Positions 8,352 to 16,236 of a stretch of DNA of 28,856 bases are shown one piece after another. Source of the stretch: BJ22 sp031405895 (GTDB taxonomy: Bacteria; Planctomycetota; Planctomycetia; Pirellulales; Pirellulaceae); the NCBI GenBank assembly GCA_031405895.1, contig JANOFL010000232.1:1-28856 (forward strand). Reading direction: 5' to 3'. The notes below the pieces were generated by a model, which saw nothing but the letters and a program-made list of their open reading frames with translations, had not been told where the DNA came from and did not search any database. A program made the translations under genes and the position numbers. Position 1 is the first letter of the stretch; every line of letters begins with the position of its first letter.

Positions 8352-8711
8352 TCAACGCTCTCCTGGCACGGGAATCAGGACCCGAATCGCCGGTGCCCCG
8401 GCGAGCAATCCTCCCAGAGCCGCACCCACAGCGGCGAAGTGGGCCGTCGCGAGGTGGAGCTGCAACGCTTCCAGATCGCGTTAGGATTCACAGGCCACGA
8501 ACCGGTCGGGGGCGTCTGCGTCGCGACTGATCTCGTAAGCCATGCAGCCGGGCTCCAGCCGCGTCAAGCTGACCGCTCCGGAAGCCGCAACAGCTGCCGC
8601 GACCTGGTCACCCCGGCCAGCCTGCGCTTCCAGCTCGGCGATGATCGTAAACGGTTGGCCTGGTGCCGGCACTTTGGCCCGAACCAGACTGATTACCGGG
8701 TGTTCGTCCAT
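8352..8711 (-). pseudogene. Antibiotic biosynthesis monooxygenase (ABM)-like gene with in-frame TAA
   Basis: From the ATG at 8711 the frame gives a dimeric alpha+beta barrel ABM-like start (PGQPFTIIAELEAQAGRGDQ, LEPGCMAYEISRDADAPDRFVACES) and then a TAA at 8481-8483. The same frame continues without further stops for 42 codons to a TGA at 8352-8354, and that part is exactly the rest of the domain (RDLEALQLHLATAHFAA, then GAPAIRVLIPVPGER). The TAA takes the place of the aromatic residue normally seen in the ES-W/Y-xD motif. Intact length would be about 119 residues. Either a recent nonsense mutation or a sequence error. ABM proteins typically oxidise small aromatic compounds or reactive quinones. 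Confidence 0.8.
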
Positions 8712-8737
8712 CTTTGATTACGCTCCGTCCTCGGCTT

Positions 8738-9034
8738 CTACGTTGGTGATTGCCCGCGCAGCACTTTGTACAGCAAGGAGGCGGCCAGCGGTCCGACAAG
8801 AACCAGCTTGAGCGCCGCCTCGAAAGGCAACAGATTGTGGCTGCCGGGATAAAGGGCCAGATCGAGGATCAGCCAGCCAATGGTCAACACGCCGCTGAGG
8901 GCCAACGTCACAATCGCGGTCGACAGCGGAACCTGTTTGAGCAAGAGCACCAGCGCAAGCCCGCAGGAAACGGCAAACGAAACGAGCCACCAGTTCTCGG
9001 TGAAGGCGACATAGGCCTGGTGCAAAGCGTCCAT
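8738..9034 (-). CDS. Small membrane protein, unknown
   Basis: A 98-residue hydrophobic protein with three likely transmembrane helices: WWLVSFAVSCGLALVLLL, TAIVTLALSGVLTIGWLIL and LKLVLVGPLAASLLYKVL. No family recognised. It sits 23 bp downstream of another small membrane protein and 26 bp upstream of the broken ABM gene, all on the minus strand, so the three are probably co-transcribed. Confidence 0.65.
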   Translation of the reverse strand: MDALHQAYVAFTENWWLVSFAVSCGLALVLLLKQVPLSTAIVTLALSGVLTIGWLILDLALYPGSHNLLPFEAALKLVLVGPLAASLLYKVLRGQSPT

Positions 9035-9057
9035 GGATTCAGTCTCACAAGGAGCAG

Positions 9058-9291
9058 CTAGTTCGGCGGGCCGCCGGACGGTGGCCGGAACAACAAGCGG
9101 CCGACGAGATTCCCTGCCACCATCCCGACCAAAAGCACGGCCATGTAGGCAATCAACCCCTGCCAGAACCCGCCCATGTCGGGGCGCAACAGCAGCGCGA
9201 TCGTACCGGCGGCAGCGCCTCCGACTCCCGTTGAAAGCCTGACCGGCCAGTCGCTCCGCGCGCTCAATCCGGTTCGTTTGCTTTTCCCCAT
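9058..9291 (-). CDS. Small membrane protein, unknown
   Basis: A 77-residue protein starting MGKSKRTGLSARSD. The ATG at 9289-9291 was chosen because a GGGGGG run sits 7-12 nt upstream. An in-frame ATG two codons earlier (9297) is nearly as good. Two hydrophobic helices, VGGAAAGTIALLL and LIAYMAVLLVGMVAGNLVG, are separated by a short loop. The N-terminus is basic. No family recognised. First gene of the small minus-strand group running to 8352. Confidence 0.6.
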   Translation of the reverse strand: MGKSKRTGLSARSDWPVRLSTGVGGAAAGTIALLLRPDMGGFWQGLIAYMAVLLVGMVAGNLVGRLLFRPPSGGPPN

Positions 9292-9381
9292 GTGCATCCC
9301 CCCAACGTTGATTAACAAAGCTCGCCGGCCAGGATGCCTCGCGGAGCAGAAGTCCCTGCTGCCCCGCGCCAACATGGCAAT

Positions 9382-9594
9382 TCAGCCCTGAGCCCCGAAC
9401 GCGTCATGGTACGTCACCATGCCCTGGACGAAGAGCGGCCCAAAGGCCAAGGCCTGAAAACACTCGGGCGCCACACCCGAATACGTCAACTCCGATCGTC
9501 GAGCAAAGCCGAACCGGCTGTAGTACCCCGGCTCGCCGACCACCACGCATCCCGCCGCGCCGAGCCTTTGCACTTGTGCCAGCCCGTTCCCCGT
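9382..9594 (-). pseudogene. GNAT N-acetyltransferase, C-terminal fragment
   Basis: The minus frame from 9594 to a TGA at 9382-9384 reads LAQVQRLGAAGCVVVGEPGYYSRFGF and later PECFQALAFGPLF, followed by VTYHDAF. These match the last third of YhbS-type GNAT acetyltransferases (family length about 165-170 residues). The first ~100 residues, including most of the acetyl-CoA binding loop, are gone. A TGA at 9595-9597 closes the frame on the 5' side. The fragment abuts the stop of the acyltransferase gene by nine bases, so the truncation may date from the event that placed that gene here. Confidence 0.7.
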
Positions 9595-9603
9595 TCATCT
9601 GTT

Positions 9604-11271
9604 TCAAGCGTTGACTGGGGGCGAGCCAGCCTGTACCGGACGGGTGCGTGGCCCGTTCAAGAAACGCCCCAGCCACGAGTAGCGGACCAGTACCTGATAG
9701 GTCCACAACAGGAACGTGGTCACGACAACGACGATGAGCGTAAACTTCGCGAGTGCCGGGATTGGCCAGTCTCGTACGACGTATTGAGCAGCGATGATCA
9801 GTGGCAGGTGTGCCAAATAGAGCCAGTAGGCCGAGTCAGACAGGTACCGCATCGCCGGACTCTCCTGCGAGCAGATTCGCCGGAACAATCCCATGAGTCC
9901 GAACGTCATGAGCCAGGGGAAAGCCGCTTGCAGGAAGATCGTGAGGATCCGCCGCGGCAGCGGTCCGAGCTCAATGCCCGGAGATCCGGACCATCCCCCG
10001 GTGAGGGCCATCCCCAACGGAAGAACAACCAGGAGCCCGATCGACAGCGGGAGCCACCATCGCTCGCCGACAGGACTTGACCGGTCGTCGAACCCGTAAT
10101 GGACCACTCCGAAGCCAAAGAAGATCGCGTAGTAGGCCAGGACGTGCGGGATTGGCAGGATGCCGGTCGAGGAATCCGGCCCGAAGATGGGAGACGCGCC
10201 ACCATCTCCCATGAACGATTGGGGGATCATCGTGGCGGGCACGAGCCAGAGGTACAGGGCAGGCGACTCGAACAGCCATCGGGGCAGGCGGAACGGCGGC
10301 ATCCACTCGCCGACGACGGAGACGGCCGCATGGCCGACAACCAGCCACCAGAGGAACCAAAGGAACCAGAGGTGGCTGAAGAGGGGCATTTGCATCAACA
10401 CGGCCGCGAGGCCCGACTTGCTCCCCCCTGTCGCCCCGTGTTCGCGCAGTGACTGCGTGATCGCTGTCTTGCGGCGTCCCAGCTCGTCCTCGTTCAGTTC
10501 CAGTTCGAGGAGGGACGCGAAGTAGCGTGTCGTCTCCTCGTCAAGGACTGCGCCATCCAGCGGTGTTTCGCCGCGAATGTTCTTCGCGTTGACCTTCGCG
10601 CCGTTCCGCAGCAGCACATCGACAGCTTTTTGATGGCCCATGAAGGCCGCCGCGTGCAGGGCCGTTCCGCCGTCCGGAACAACTGCGTTCACGTCCGCTC
10701 CCCGACCGATAAGCAGCTCGATGGCCTCTGCCCGACCGCTGACCGCCGCCCATTGCAACGGCGTCCCGCCGTGTTCGGGATCCACGCCGTCCACCGCCGT
10801 CCCACTCGCCAGGTACTGCTCGATGGCCTCGAGGTGGCCCATTTGCGCGGCCGCCCAGATATTCGACGCTCCCTCGATCTGGGCCGCGCCGCCGGACTTG
10901 CCGGAGGCGGACGAAATCGCGACCCCGGAAATCCAGGTTGTGGCCGGGACGATGGTGACCATCCCCAGCAGCAATGGAAGGAGCACCCGCTGGAACCGGT
11001 GGTTGATGAGCGACCTGCGGCCGCGCCGCTGAAGCAGCATCGCGCTAAAGAAGCCGCACATGACAAAGAACAACGGCATTCGGAAACCGTGGATGGCCGA
11101 GAACACAATTCCGAAGACCGGATCCTGCCGGCAATCGGCGACCATCCAGAATGACGGGAAGAACGAAAGTGAAGCGTGCAGGACGATCCCCAGCAACATG
11201 GCACCGGCCCGCAGGGCGTCCAGGTCGAATCGTCGGGCGAAGCCAGGGTTGTCGGTGCTCATAAAAAGCAT
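9604..11271 (-). CDS. Acyltransferase 3 / OpgC-like membrane protein with embedded ankyrin repeats
   Basis: A 555-residue protein. Residues 1-118 hold three membrane helices of an acyltransferase-3/OpgC-like domain (FDLDALRAGAMLLGIVLHAS with the conserved His, then FRMPLFFVMCGFFSAMLL). Residues ~136-280 are three to four ankyrin repeats (GGTPLQWAAVSGRAEAIELL, then GTALHAAAFMGHQKAVDVLL, GADVNA, GAKVNA, GETPLDGAV). The acyltransferase then resumes from ~296 with at least six more helices (HLWFLWFLWWLVVG, VLAYYAIFFGFGVVHYG, YWLYLAHLPLIIAAQYVV). OpgC-type proteins transfer acyl groups to glycans across the inner membrane. By the positive-inside rule (QRRGRRSLINHRFQR on the cytoplasmic side) the ankyrin insert would face the periplasm. 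Start is ATG 11271, or ATG 11262. Confidence 0.87.
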   Translation of the reverse strand: MLFMSTDNPGFARRFDLDALRAGAMLLGIVLHASLSFFPSFWMVADCRQDPVFGIVFSAIHGFRMPLFFVMCGFFSAMLLQRRGRRSLINHRFQRVLLPLLLGMVTIVPATTWISGVAISSASGKSGGAAQIEGASNIWAAAQMGHLEAIEQYLASGTAVDGVDPEHGGTPLQWAAVSGRAEAIELLIGRGADVNAVVPDGGTALHAAAFMGHQKAVDVLLRNGAKVNAKNIRGETPLDGAVLDEETTRYFASLLELELNEDELGRRKTAITQSLREHGATGGSKSGLAAVLMQMPLFSHLWFLWFLWWLVVGHAAVSVVGEWMPPFRLPRWLFESPALYLWLVPATMIPQSFMGDGGASPIFGPDSSTGILPIPHVLAYYAIFFGFGVVHYGFDDRSSPVGERWWLPLSIGLLVVLPLGMALTGGWSGSPGIELGPLPRRILTIFLQAAFPWLMTFGLMGLFRRICSQESPAMRYLSDSAYWLYLAHLPLIIAAQYVVRDWPIPALAKFTLIVVVVTTFLLWTYQVLVRYSWLGRFLNGPRTRPVQAGSPPVNA

Positions 11272-11397
11272 TCGCCCGTGTGGGTTCGATATTGCGCACG
11301 AAGATCTGGATTTGACGATTGACGCCCGGCGGCCTGACCGGCGGAGTCAGGTCTTGATCCAGCCGTTGGAGCGGCAGGTCCGATTCGATGTTCAGGT

Positions 11398-11663
11398 GGA
11401 ACGCCGGGGACACAGCACTAAGAGGCGGAACGCCGGGGACACAGCACTAAGTGGAGAACTCGATGCAACAAGGCTGTGTCCCCGTTCATTCGCTTCAAAG
11501 CACGGACACCTTGGCGAACTCCCGCGGGCGAAGGTGAGGCGGAACGCCGGGAGGCGGAACGCCGGGGACACAGCACTAAGTGGAGAACTCGATGCAATAA
11601 GGCTGTGTCCCCGTTCATTCGCTTCAAAGCACGGACACCTTGGCGAACTCCCGCGGGCGAAGG
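11398..11663. repeat. Tandem-duplicated hairpin element (GGGGACACAGC type), period 129
   Basis: Two 113-nt copies, 11422-11534 and 11551-11663, differ at one base (CAACAA versus CAATAA) and start 129 nt apart. Each contains the inverted pair GGGGACACAGC and GCTGTGTCCCC with a ~30-nt loop. Extra partial starts of the unit (GGAACGCCGGGGACACAG at about 11400, and GGCGGAACGCCGG at 11538) show stepwise duplication. The right 40 nt of copy 2 is the 3' end of the DUF5615 gene, so copy 1 carries a duplicated piece of that coding end. Confidence 0.85.
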
Positions 11664-11950
11664 CGTGCCAGGACAGCGAGCAACTCGGGATAGGCCGGGC
11701 GGATCGTCTCGATCGTATTCGCGGCTGCAAGTACCACGACGACCGCCAGTGGCAATTCGTCCAGGTTCTGTTGGTACTCAAGGCCGCGGTCGCTCGTCAC
11801 CACTGCCTCGAACCCTGCGGCGGCCGCCAGTCGGAGAAGTTCGCCGTTTTCGACGCCGGCCCACCCCATGTATGCCGTGGTGAATACGTCGTGCCCCGGC
11901 AACTCCAGCCGCATCTGGTGCGGCAGGTTCTCGTCGAGCAGCAGCTTCAC
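11624..11950 (-). CDS. DUF5615 PIN-like protein, putative toxin (second copy)
   Basis: A 108-residue DUF5615 protein with the canonical metal-site motif MKLLLDENLPHQM, a central GVENGELLRLAAAAGFEAVVTSDRGLEYQQNL, and the hydrophobic LAVVVVLAAAN strand. Predicted PIN-fold RNase toxin. It overlaps the DUF433 gene by four bases (11947-11950). Its last ~13 codons lie inside the 113-nt duplicated element, so the C-terminus PREFAKVSVL is shared with a second non-coding copy at 11495-11534. It is only distantly similar to the copy at 5349. Confidence 0.87.
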   Translation of the reverse strand: MKLLLDENLPHQMRLELPGHDVFTTAYMGWAGVENGELLRLAAAAGFEAVVTSDRGLEYQQNLDELPLAVVVVLAAANTIETIRPAYPELLAVLARLRPREFAKVSVL

Positions 11951-12162
11951 GCCTGCACCGCCTCGCGGACCGCGCCTTCCCTCAGCACGCCGAGCAGGCT
12001 GACGACTTGCTCCCGGCGAACCGTGGGGAACTGTTCGAGGAATCCGTCGAGCGTATAGCCCGCCTCCAGGTGGTCGAAAAAGGTCTGCACCGTGACGCGC
12101 GTCCCAGCGAAACAGGGCGCGCCGTGCATGACCCTCGGATTGCGGGTGACAATCGGTTCCAT
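11947..12162 (-). CDS. DUF433 protein, putative antitoxin (second copy)
   Basis: A 71-residue DUF433 protein (VTRNPRVMHGAPCFAGTRVTVQ, then YTLDGFLEQFPTVRREQVVSLL), the expected DNA-binding antitoxin of the pair. Stop overlaps the toxin start by four bases. The ATG at 12160-12162 is preceded by GGAGGC immediately adjacent, too close for a standard Shine-Dalgarno sequence. A TAAGAT box sits six bases upstream, as in the first module. Confidence 0.85.
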   Translation of the reverse strand: MEPIVTRNPRVMHGAPCFAGTRVTVQTFFDHLEAGYTLDGFLEQFPTVRREQVVSLLGVLREGAVREAVQA

Positions 12163-12174
12163 GCCTCCATCTTA
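12163..12174 (-). promoter_or_regulatory. -10-like box of second DUF433 gene
   Basis: On the minus strand TAAGAT (12169-12174), six bases, then ATG. The spacing matches that at 5107-5118, so a leaderless transcript is predicted here as well. No convincing -35 was found. Confidence 0.3.
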
Positions 12175-12444
12175 TCCCGCGCCGTCCCGCCCGGCCACCC
12201 GCACCCGCGTCGACATCCTTGGCTGGGGAAGTGCCTAAATGATAAACAGCTTGGTCTGTTCGGTGTGCCGGGATGACCGGAGAGCCAGCTCCGTCACCCG
12301 GCCAATCCCCGCTTCAACTCAAGGCTGCCCTGGATATGCTGCTATCGGGGAGTGCCCGTGCTAACTACGGCTGGTCCGACCGTCTCGAAACCTGTCGATT
12401 GGCGCTACGATGCGTGAACATTGGGGCCACTCAGCCACGGTGTT
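12175..12444. other. Intergenic, no gene supported
   Basis: About 270 bases between the start of the second antitoxin and the end of the Mrr gene. Short open frames occur on both strands, but none has family-like sequence. No clear hairpin or repeat was seen. Confidence 0.5.
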
Positions 12445-13377
12445 TTACGTCGTTTCGTCGTCAAAGTAGTCACTGTCGAGCTTTGGAATCTTCATGGTCC
12501 GTGCAGACACTCCGACTTCGTTGTCAATCATGAGTTCTGCAAGTCGCGTTCCATCGACAAGTACAACCCGCTCTACGGATTTGGCGAACTCGATAGCCTG
12601 CGACGAGTAGCCAGACGTCGTGATAAAGACTCCTTTGTTGGCGCGCTGACCTGCCAGCGCACCGTAAAACGCTTGAACTTCTGGACGCCCAACCGTGTTT
12701 TGCCATTTCTTTGCCTGAATATAGACCTTTTCAAGGCCAAGTTTGTCGAAAGAAATCACTCCATCGATTCCCCCGTCGCCGGAACCACCAACGCGTTGGA
12801 GGTCGGACCGATTCGCTCCGTAACCCATTTTGTGGAGTAGGTCGAGGACAATGGCCTCGAAGAATGCAGGTGAAACTGCGGCGAGTGAATCCAGCAGCTC
12901 GGCGGCAACCGAGCGACGCAGCTCAACAATCGCCTCACTCAATCGGTCATCAGGACTGGCAATCACCGGTTTTGCACCAGGTACCTGCGTGGGCGGCAGC
13001 GAGTCAATCGAATCGCCATTTGGTCAAGAATCGTGCCAATCGCCGCTGAGACCAAGGGCCATCGTGTCGGCCTGCTCTTCTGACAATGGACCTGAGTTGT
13101 TTTCCAGAAACGCATGGCCTTTGGCTGTTAGCCGCCAATAGCCCCTTCGCGGACTACTCGAAAAGCCCAGCCGCTTCAGCCGGTCGTGCGCCCAACCAGT
13201 ACGGTTCTTGTAGATCGGTTGCGTTCCACTTGGCAGCAGTTCCTGACAGTCGGCGTCGGACAAGTTCAATGCCCTTGCCGCTGCTTGGTATGCGTCGCGT
13301 GCCAAGGCTCCGTCTGGTCGAGTTGCCAGGAAGCGAAGCACTGGGTCGATAAATTTGTCGAATGTCGGGACTGCCAT
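12445..13377 (-). pseudogene. mrr: Mrr-type restriction endonuclease split by an in-frame TGA
   Basis: One reading frame from the ATG at 13375-13377 to a TAA at 12445-12447, interrupted only by a TGA at 13024-13026. The upstream 117 codons encode the Mrr N-terminal winged-helix domain (MAVPTFDKFIDPVLRFLATRP, KNRTGWAHDRLKRLG). After the stop the frame runs on through a linker into the Mrr catalytic domain: FFEAIVLDLLHKMGYG, GSGDGGIDGVI (catalytic Asp), VYIQAKKW (QxK), GRPEVQAFYGALAGQ and GVFITTSGYS. Total 310 codons, the normal Mrr length. The stop falls in the interdomain linker, and a GTG at 12964-12966 could restart the nuclease half alone. Mrr cuts methylated DNA. Probably inactive, or expressed as two chains. 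Confidence 0.88.
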
Positions 13378-13540
13378 GTAGTGCCTTTGCTCAAGCGAGA
13401 TCGACGAGTCAGCGTCACCCAGCAACAGACTGTTCGGGTTCAATACTTGTAGCAGGCTCGATTAGGTCTTGCCTCACTTGGCGATCCGAAAACAGCTACA
13501 TTTGTTGTGGTTTCACCAATTCCACGAGATGCCGGGCAGG

Positions 13541-14782
13541 TCACCGGCGATGGGCTCCAACTTCCGGGACGGACGGAAACACATCCGGGCCGAAGTAGCG
13601 CAACCCGACGAGGGGTTCGCCGCCGGTGTTGGTGATCCGGACGCCGCGGGTGGCGGCTTCGGATGTGATGAAGATTTCGTCTTCGGTCAGCTGGCCGAAA
13701 CGAATGATGGTCGGGGACTGAGTGCGGAGCCGGCCGACCGTGCCGCAGCCCTGGACTGTCAGCCAGCCACTGGCACCGGGATCCTTGATTGTGCAGGAGG
13801 CACCCGGATCGAGGGTCAGCTCTTTGGCGCTGAAAAGCTGTGCCCCGGCGACCCGGCCGTAGACGACCCAGCGGTCGACCCAGCCCGGGCCGGAGTCGGC
13901 ATCGAGCGGCTCGATGTAGTTGTGGTTGCGGAACTCGGGGTCGACGTTTCGGTCCCAGTCGAGCTGGCCGACGATGAAGTCGAGGTCCTGGTGCCGTTCG
14001 ACGGGCATGTCCTTGACGAGCAGTGACCAGGGCACGTAGCGGCCTTCAACGACATTCTGGAACATTGCGAAGACGTCGCTGCCCCATTGTGGCTCGTAGG
14101 TGCAGAGCGAGCCTGGGGCGTGAAGGACGCCGGGCGGGATCAGCCAGCCGCTTCCCTTTTTCAGCCGATAGGCCCGGGCAAGGTTGAGAATCTGGTTGTC
14201 TTCGTGCTGCCAGTTCTCCAGGCAGCGGCGGACGTCGGCTTGGGTCGTCCCCGGTTCCAGTCCCATGAACGTGTAGGGAAAGTGGTTGTCGCAGTTGTTG
14301 TACTGGGGCGGGAAGTAATAGGCCTCGGGCTTGCCCTGCCTGCCGACCAGCGCTGCGTCGCTGTCGGACTGGTGCATGTGGTGCGGGATCGGGCCCATGT
14401 TGTCGAAGAACTTGCTGTAAACCGGCCAGCGTTGGAAGCGGTCCCACATGGGCTTGCCGATCAGCCGCGGGCCGGCTTCGGCGACCGCGTCGCGGAGCAG
14501 GAACTGTTCGCCTTCGAAGAGGCAGAAGCTGAGGCCTTCGTGCCATTGGCGGCCTTCGTTGGCGGCTTCGGTGGTGCTGGCGAACCAGCGTTCGTCGATC
14601 CCGCCCCGTTCGGTGCCGAGCGCGTAGTAGTCATCGGGATGGAGCCGGATCCGCTTGCCGGGGTGGAGAAAGCTGCGGGGGACCCAGGTCGGGGTCAGCC
14701 GCAGCAGGCCCTCACCGGCGTCGAGCGCCCGGTCGAGCAGGCGAGCGACGTTGTCACGGGAGGCGGTGGATGTTGTTGGCAT
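13541..14782 (-). CDS. Cupin, phosphomannose-isomerase-like protein
   Basis: A 413-residue protein starting MPTTSTASRDNVARLL (ATG 14780-14782). An upstream GTG-type extension to 14920 is Pro/Arg-rich and overlaps the divergent promoter region, so it was rejected. The N-terminal half contains the zinc-type cupin motif HHMHQSDSDAALVGRQGKPEAYYF near residues 150-175, with the His-x-His and Glu ligands seen in class I mannose-6-phosphate isomerases. The second half has a beta-rich cupin-like domain (WLTVQGCGTVGRL). Sugar-phosphate isomerisation or a related sugar-binding role is inferred. It is divergent from the mutarotase-like gene at 14941, with which it may form a functional pair. Confidence 0.75.
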   Translation of the reverse strand: MPTTSTASRDNVARLLDRALDAGEGLLRLTPTWVPRSFLHPGKRIRLHPDDYYALGTERGGIDERWFASTTEAANEGRQWHEGLSFCLFEGEQFLLRDAVAEAGPRLIGKPMWDRFQRWPVYSKFFDNMGPIPHHMHQSDSDAALVGRQGKPEAYYFPPQYNNCDNHFPYTFMGLEPGTTQADVRRCLENWQHEDNQILNLARAYRLKKGSGWLIPPGVLHAPGSLCTYEPQWGSDVFAMFQNVVEGRYVPWSLLVKDMPVERHQDLDFIVGQLDWDRNVDPEFRNHNYIEPLDADSGPGWVDRWVVYGRVAGAQLFSAKELTLDPGASCTIKDPGASGWLTVQGCGTVGRLRTQSPTIIRFGQLTEDEIFITSEAATRGVRITNTGGEPLVGLRYFGPDVFPSVPEVGAHRR

Positions 14783-14827
14783 GTTTGAAACGTATTGATG
14801 GACCTGGTTTTTTGGAGCCGACAGTTC

Positions 14828-14855
14828 TCGGTCCCTGGCTCCCGCCGGGGACCGA
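14828..14855. repeat. Hairpin repeat with CTCCCG loop
   Basis: TCGGTCCC pairs with GGGACCGA, extended by TGG/CCG, around a CTCCCG loop. It sits in the divergent intergenic region. The loop matches the hairpin at 6924-6945, but the stem sequence differs. Confidence 0.65.
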
Positions 14856-14940
14856 ATTTGGTCACTACCCGCCTGTGCTGGGGCCGGCGAAGTTTTAAAC
14901 TCTCTGCCGCGTGGCAACAATCGACCAGCGAGGGGCGATC

Positions 14941-16104
14941 ATGACGATTGGCTTTTCACTTGCGGCAGAGGACCTTCCGCTTCCCGGCAAGGCAAGGGAA
15001 TTCACGCTCGGCAATTTTCGCGTGGTCTGGGAACACCTCCGCGAAGGAGCCAGTCGCGGCGTGGAGCGCCTGACGGTCCACCACGGCGAAAATTCGGTCG
15101 CCATTTTGCCGACGCGGGGAATGGGGATCGAGCGGGCGCGGATCGATGGGGTCGATTTTCACTGGTCGTCGCCGGTGGCCGGGCCGGTCCACCCGGCGCT
15201 GGTGCCGATGGCCGAGCCGAATGGGCTGGGGTGGCTGCAAGGGTTCACCGAACTGCTTTGCCGCTGCGGGCTGACCAGCAACGGGGCCCCGGGCTTCGAC
15301 CGGAATGGCCGTTTGACCTGGCCGCTGCATGGCTTGATCGCCAACCAGCCGGCCCGCGAAGTGTCGTTCGGGCTGGCCGAAGACGGCAGCCTGGAAATCG
15401 CCGGCCGGGTCGATGAAAAGCGGATGCACTTCTGGAAATGGCAGATGGACACGCGGATCAGGCTGAAGCCGGGTCTGGCGTCGGTCGTGATTGAGGACAA
15501 GGTGACCAACGCGTCGGGTTCGACCGACCGGTTCCAGAACCTGTATCACTACAACCTCGGCGCGCCGCTGCTGGAGGCTGGGGCGAAGGTCGTCGCCCCG
15601 GTCCGCCGTGTCGTACCGCGCGACGACCATTCGGCGGGCCGGGTCCAGGAGTGGTCGACGATTTGGGGACCGGTGCCGGGGGATTTTGAGCGGGTCTATT
15701 TCCTGGAGCTGGCCTTTGACACGAACGGCCGGTCGCTTGCGATGCTCAAAAACGCGGCGGGCACGGCGGCGACCGCGATCCGGTTTTCGCGCGACGACGG
15801 ACTCAAGTGCCTTACGCTTTGGAAGAACCTTGTGGCCGAGGCCGATGGCTACGTCATTGGACTTGAGCCGGCGACCAACTGGCCGAACCACCGCGATTTC
15901 GAGGTCGGCCATGGCCGTTGTGTCGAGTTGCCAGCGGGTGGGTCGCAGACGATGTCGGTGACGATGGAGTTTGTGACGTCCCGGTCGGGCGTCGAGGCAC
16001 TGGAGCGCGAATGCGATTCGATCCACCCAGCCCAACGGACGGTGGTCGAGCCAGCCCCCGTTCCAGCGGTTTGTGCCATCCAGAAGCTCGCTTGGGACCA
16101 GTGA
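14941..16104 (+). CDS. DUF4432 family protein (aldose 1-epimerase-like)
   Basis: A 387-residue protein with a galactose-mutarotase-like beta-sandwich fold. The ATG at 14941 has GAGGGG about 8 nt upstream. A GTG ten codons earlier is less likely. Family-typical segments: ILPTRGMGIERARIDG, GWLQGFTELLCRCGL, WPLHGLIANQPA, FQNLYHYNLGAPLLE (His) and YVIGLEPATNWPNHRDFE (Glu, Asn). DUF4432 proteins bind or epimerise aldoses, and the exact sugar is unknown. Read divergently from the cupin/isomerase gene, 158 bp apart, so the pair may share control. Confidence 0.87.
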   Translation: MTIGFSLAAEDLPLPGKAREFTLGNFRVVWEHLREGASRGVERLTVHHGENSVAILPTRGMGIERARIDGVDFHWSSPVAGPVHPALVPMAEPNGLGWLQGFTELLCRCGLTSNGAPGFDRNGRLTWPLHGLIANQPAREVSFGLAEDGSLEIAGRVDEKRMHFWKWQMDTRIRLKPGLASVVIEDKVTNASGSTDRFQNLYHYNLGAPLLEAGAKVVAPVRRVVPRDDHSAGRVQEWSTIWGPVPGDFERVYFLELAFDTNGRSLAMLKNAAGTAATAIRFSRDDGLKCLTLWKNLVAEADGYVIGLEPATNWPNHRDFEVGHGRCVELPAGGSQTMSVTMEFVTSRSGVEALERECDSIHPAQRTVVEPAPVPAVCAIQKLAWDQ

Positions 16105-16236
16105 CGGGTTGCCGGTTCGCGTGGCCCCGCAAAGCGGGGATCGCTAAGATAAATCAGGTGACAGCGACAACCTGGCGGGCGACGGGTTCTGTTGCACTGA
16201 AACGGCGATTCATCACGCCCAACGGACAGTTCGTGG

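Noticed and set aside
11398..11663. CRISPR-like array
   Set aside because: Only two full copies of 113 nt, no spacers of regular length, and part of the unit is coding sequence.
11060..12058. Plus-strand frame of 332 codons spanning acyltransferase 5' end, repeats and second toxin pair
   Set aside because: Runs through repeats and two minus-strand genes. Composition is that of a shadow, and no family resemblance was seen.
12273..12533. Plus-strand 86-codon frame before Mrr
   Set aside because: Overlaps the Mrr 3' end, no ribosome site and no recognisable sequence.
13024..13026. TGA in Mrr as a selenocysteine or recoded codon
   Set aside because: The stop lies in a variable linker, not a redox site. 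No selenocysteine machinery or insertion element is seen here, and the neighbouring ABM gene is broken by TAA instead.
14956..16035. Minus-strand frame of 359 codons over the DUF4432 gene
   Set aside because: Arg/His/Pro-rich shadow. The plus frame matches a known family throughout.
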